DNA of 64,000 nucleotides from Solen grandis (taxonomy: Eukaryota; Mollusca; Bivalvia; Adapedonta; Solenidae), in assembly GCA_021229015.1 (NCBI GenBank), contig CM037777.1:22666852-22730851 (forward strand). Direction: 5' to 3'. Below, piece by piece: positions 39,001 to 45,000 of the stretch (within the stretch, counting starts at the first letter, position 1; every line of letters starts with the position of its first letter). Made by a program: the position numbers and the translations under genes. The notes under the pieces are model-generated. The model was given only the letters and a program-made list of their open reading frames with translations, was not told where the DNA came from and did no database searches.

Positions 39001-42000
39001 AAATAAATTCATATATAAAGTATACAAATTAACTTAAAAGTATAAACATACTGAACTAGGTCATAATATACATAACATGCTTTATTTGAATACACATTAA
39101 TTTTTTATACCCAATACATTGTACACTGTATATGAAACCAGAATAATCACTTTAGGTAATTAATACCCCTGCAATCCAGCTTGTTATTAAGGAATGTGTG
39201 CTGGGACAAGTCGTGACATTGGTCATTCCTTTAATTAACCCTTTCCCTCATAGAGGAAGCCATGAAAAGACCTATGCGAACAACATAAAACTAGATCAGC
39301 CTGCGAGTAACTCGCAGGCTGATCATGTTTTATGCTGTTCGCTGCTCCTCAGTGGTCTGGAAATGAGGATTTTTATAAACATAAATCAAAACGGGAAAGG
39401 GTTAAACATTGGATTGTCACATCCAAAACCAAAATGTTTTCAACTGGCTATTAATAAGGAGTCTAAATGGAGTTGACACTACTTGTGCAGGGTCACTCTC
39501 TGGTTAAGTTTAGCAAAGTACTGAAATGACAGACCAGCCAACCCAAATCATCAGATGCTAGAAACATTAAATAACAAGAAATATTTTTTAAAAAGACCTT
39601 CAGCATTGATGGGGATTATAGTAACAGATATGTAATGTTCAGTGTCCCCTCCCACCACAAATGGGAGTAAACAATGTTGTAATGAAACACACCATACAGA
39701 GATGGTAAAACAGACTAAAATATACGGCAGATGTTTACAATGTTTTGTCCGAAATAGGTCTCATTTGGCATCAAAGAGAAGTATTTTGATAAAACAAAGA
39801 TAATCATAATTAAAACAGAAACTGAATTTTTTTTCCAAATACAGAATTTATATTTTGTGAATACGGCACATATTTTTCAGCTAGTTGTCACCTCAACAAA
39901 TGAGTATGCATAAACTTTTTCGCTAAGTATATAAGGCATTTTCTACCAATAGAAGTTGTTCAGATATTCATGAGGTCTCATCTTGCATCAGCAGTGAGTG
40001 GCAAATGACTGTCCTCTCTCTCTCTGGAATGTGATTCACCACTTTCAATTCGCCATGCATCTACACATGATCTTCTTTTGTTAACCCTTTCCCTCATATA
40101 GAATATAGACTCATTTTGACGCACTTAATAGGTACCACATAAAGCCTGATCTGCAGAAAACCACAGTTAAACCTTACCAAATTTAATTATAAAATCCTCA
40201 TTTCCAGACCACTGAGGAGCAGCGAACAGCATAAAACCTGATCAGCCTGCGAGTTACTCGCAGGCTGATCTGGTTTTATGCTGTTCGCATAGGTCTTTTC
40301 ATGGTGTCCTCTATGAGGGAAAGGGTTAAAAACCCAGCCGTGTTCGGTATATCCATGCTTTGAATTTAGATTGTATCAGTAAACTTGATCACACATGGCT
40401 GTATAATACAGTGATATTTTTTTACAGAAGTCACAGTCCTAGCTTGGCAGAACCATATTTGTATTAACTCTGGTGGTCTATGATAAACATTTGACGGACA
40501 TGACATTGACAGGACAGCACCCAGAAGGATATAACACATATGTGAAAAATATTTGAAATATCCTGTTGTGTTTACACTGTATAAGGAATGTTAACTCTTT
40601 CCCTCATAGAGGATACCATGAAAAGACCTATGCGAACAGCATAAAACCAGATCAGCCTGCGAGTAACTCGCAGGCTGATCAGGTTTTATGCTGTTCGCTG
40701 CTCCTCAGTGGTCTGGTAATGAGGATTTTGCAATTAAATTTGGTAAGGATTGAGTTTGGCTTTCTGCAGATCAGGCTTTATGTGATACCTATTGAGTGCA
40801 TCAAAATGAGTCTATATGAGGGAAAGGGTTAATATAACGAACAAGATTATGAAATGTTATAGAAATTATTGTCCTGATCATACCCCATTCTTACTGGACT
40901 TGAATGAGATTATAGATTTCAACAATACTTTTTTACTACTTGAAAATGATGATTTCTTGTGTTGCACATATAATATGATGTTTAGTGTTGTATGCTTTAA
41001 TGGAATACAGATATATTAAATTTTATATTTCTTTGCAGGTTGTAAATGAAGGGGCACGAAATCCTGGCATACAGTTTGGCTACTCAGCTGTGGACGATTT
41101 CCTGGAGAGGGACTCCATCAGTGCAATACCAGATAACAAACATGCTACCTCAGGTAATGCTGTGATACATCATGGACATGAGGGAAATCCAAATGATCCA
41201 AAAATCCAAGACAAAGACAAGGATATGTCGCCCCCGCAGAATATTCAAGTTAGTGCGAGTAACGTCGGCAGGAATCCAGAGGCATTTCATTTTGGTCTTT
41301 CTAAGAGAAATCCAGGAGCTATTTTTGGATACGATGACAGGGCAAGACAGTGGTCAGAGAGAAACCACTTGAGGGGAATAGTAAGGGAAGACCATAGGAC
41401 CAGCGAGCGAACAAGTATTGGCCGAACAAATGTGAGGATTGTCGATCGGCGTAGGGGAGGGGAGAAAGACAAGCAAGTGAATACTGTGAGTAATTCACCG
41501 GAGAGCAACCGCGTGGTAGATGCGCCTTCTCGGCAGTTTGTTTATGAAAACTCAGTACAAGTGTATGGAGGGGGAAGCTCTGTCAGAGAGTCGGAGCGAC
41601 AGGAAGAGGTGGTGAGACAGAACAGGACAAGGGAGACGGACATACGGACCGATGTAGGAAGTATACAGCAGGTGACAGATATTCCTGGACCTGCAGGAAG
41701 CTCACAGAGATACATGTGGGCCAAGGGAGATTGGACAACCTGCTCGACCAAGTGTGGTTCAGGTTTGTGTCATTGTTAGTGTATCCGTGTCTTGTACTGC
41801 AGTCTGTGCTAGAATTTAGAATCACCCTCAAATTTGTGGCCACTCAGAAAGTCTGAAAATTCAAATCAGCAATTTTTTTCAACAGAACACCTTTCTATTT
41901 TACCATGTATGAAATAGATACTTCTATTTGACAAATCAAGTGTGTCACAAATTTAGGGTGGCTTTAAGGTTGAATGGAATCTGTTACAACATTTCCCCAG

Positions 42001-45000
42001 ACAATAGAAGCCTACACCAGCTTTTACGGACTGAAGAAATGTCTTAATAGACTCTATCTTATACTTAGACTTTATTTTGTTTCTGACATCATCTCAGGAA
42101 AGGGTTTCATTAATGAATGTGTTCAATCTTTCCTGTTTCTATTGTATAATTTTCCAAAAAGTTTGTGAGGATTGTCTGAAAAGTTTGCAAAATTTTGACC
42201 TGAAAAGTCAAAATTTTAATGTTGCCAAAACTTTTTAAATGTGTACAAATGATGTTGAATTTTATATGTACTGGATGTAAAAAGTTCATTTCTTTTATCC
42301 AATTTTTTACCACTATTCTTTGTATTCATGACAACAAAAATTTGTTGTGAAACTAAGGACATGTATTTTTTGGTAGGAATTCAGAGAAGGGTGGTGTCTT
42401 GTGTGGACAGACTGGAAAGAAAGGCTACTGATTACAACCTCTGTAACAATGATGAGCGTCCTCGTAACAGGCGGCATTGTCGGAGTGGTGATTGTCAGGC
42501 AGATCCTGCTGATTCATATTAGTAAGTTTTTACTCATGACACTGTCAGAAAAGTTTTGGAAGGAAACTATTTGGAAATCACTTTGTTACATTCCATCATA
42601 TCATGCCATATATTGTATTTTACTTTTAACCCTGTATGTCATATGGACAAAACATTGATGATTCTCCTCCCAGGTGATACCCCTGTTTCTTGGTGCTGAA
42701 AAGTACCAAACTGATGGAAAATCTTTGCAAGACCTTCACAGGCGCTTGGTACTGGTTCAAACTTGGAACCAATGAGTCAAGACTTTTTAAGAATTGTTTA
42801 CCAATTGACGTAAAAGAAGAAGGTATATTTTAAGTTACATAAAGGGTGTAGACAGTTGTGTTAATGTAAGATACTTGAGTATGTGTCTATTTTCAATCGC
42901 TTATCCTATCATGGTTTTTATGGTTACAAAAGAAACTTTTTCTGCAATTTCAGCCAGTGGCAGACAGGTGCCTGGGGGCCCTGCTCGGTTAGTTGTGAGC
43001 TCGGAATTCAGGTGCAGGAGGTGTTCTGCCAGGCGACGCTGGCAGATGGGCGGACAATGCGCACAAATGACAACAGATGCCTGTCGCAATACAGCACCAA
43101 GCCGCAGTATCAACGCTCGTGTAACGATGGGGTACCATGTGTGGCAGCAGCCATGTGGAGCATCTCCAGCTGGAGTCAGGTGTGGTCTTACCTGTCCGTC
43201 TGTCTGTCTCTTGTTCAGAACACTGCAAAACAAGTGGTTGATTTGTGTGAAGTTTGTAGTTTGAATCCCAGCTATAGTTGCCTATTCAAGTGTTTCAAGT
43301 AGTTGATGTAATATTCACACTAGTTTTTCAGCAAGAGAAAAATCTTGATACCATTATAAACAATATATTGAAGTATATAAGGATCATCAGAATATAGTCC
43401 GTCTGTTGGTTTTTATTCCTGTATTTTATTTCCTTATACAGTTCATTGGTTGCCAATTTTTTTCCCCCCAAAAAATAATACCATAGAATTTAGGAGATTT
43501 TAAAGAAGTATTTTTATGCTCCCCCAAAGGGAGAGCATATAGTTGCCACTTTGTCCGTCTGTCCCGTCTGTTCATTTGTCCGTCGGTCCATCATAATTTT
43601 GTCCTGAGCATAAAACAAAACCTATAAGAGGTATCAATCAAACTCTGCCGCAGTAGTTACCTCCCCTTACAGTTGTCGATAAGCACTGCCACTACACATA
43701 GATTTCGGCTGATATAGGCCGGATTTACTTTTATCACTTTTGACCTTAGTTTTGGATACATCATATCAGCTTCGTCATATTTCACGAAAATAACATTCAT
43801 GATTATGATAAAAGTAAAAAATTCAAATCAAATAACATTAATTTATAAAATTATGAGTGTTGGTCACATGGTTTCAACAATCATCACATGACTTGTGTGG
43901 TGGCAGTGATTATAGTAGCGTAGCGTGACGTTACCGGTGCACAGAGTTTAGGTATCAATATGACACTTCATAGGTAGATAGATCTCAAGGAAGAGAAGTG
44001 CAGGATACAAGAACTTTCGGTTGCATAATTTAGGAGTTATTGCCTTTTGTTTTAATTCATACACAAATTTTGTCTGGAGCATAACTCGAAAACTATAAGA
44101 GGTATCAACATGACACTTCATGGGTAGATAAATCTCATTGATGAGAATTGCAGTGCACAAGAACCATAAGTTTTGGTTGCATAATTTAGGAGTTATTGCC
44201 CTTTGTTATTTTTCATACCTAATATTTTGTCCGGAGCATAACTCATAAACTATAAGAGGTATTAACATGAAATTTCATAGGTAAATAGATCTCATTGACA
44301 GGAAGTGCAGTGCACAAGAACCATAACTCTTGGTTGCATATTTCTTTGTTATTTTTAATGGCCTTCATCTGTCCGTACGTACGTCCGTCCGTCCATCTGT
44401 CCGTCCGTCCATCCGTCCGTAACATTTTCGTGTCCGCTCCATATCTCCTATACCGCTTGAAGGATTTTCGTGAAACTTTCCTCAAAGTAAACCTAGTTGA
44501 GATGATGTGCAGAACACAGGTGGCAGCCATGTAAGCTTAAGGTCAAGGTCACACTTGAGGGTCATGTGTTTGAACCTTCAATTTCCATTTCAATTTCGTG
44601 TCCGCTCCATATCTCCTATACCGCTTGAAGGATTTTCGTGAAACTTGACTCAAATGTAAACCTAGTTGAGATGATGTGCAGAACACAAGGTCAAGGTCAC
44701 ACTAGAAGGTGAAACCAAAATGAGACGATGTGCAGAACACAGGTGACAGTCATGTTGGCTCAAGTTCAAGGTCACATTTGATTGTTCAGTGTTCATTCCT
44801 GGATATTTTTGCTTCCATGCTATATTTTCTGAACAACGGTAAGTTTTTCATAAGTCATCTACATCAAAATGTTGGTAGAAGCGGGTCAATTTCCATTAGA
44901 GGAAAAACATGTCTCCTCTGTCAGCGGTGGGGGATATAGCTGTCCTTTGGACTGTCTTGTTCATACTTAAATTTTGTTTTGAGATCATATAGTATAATAA

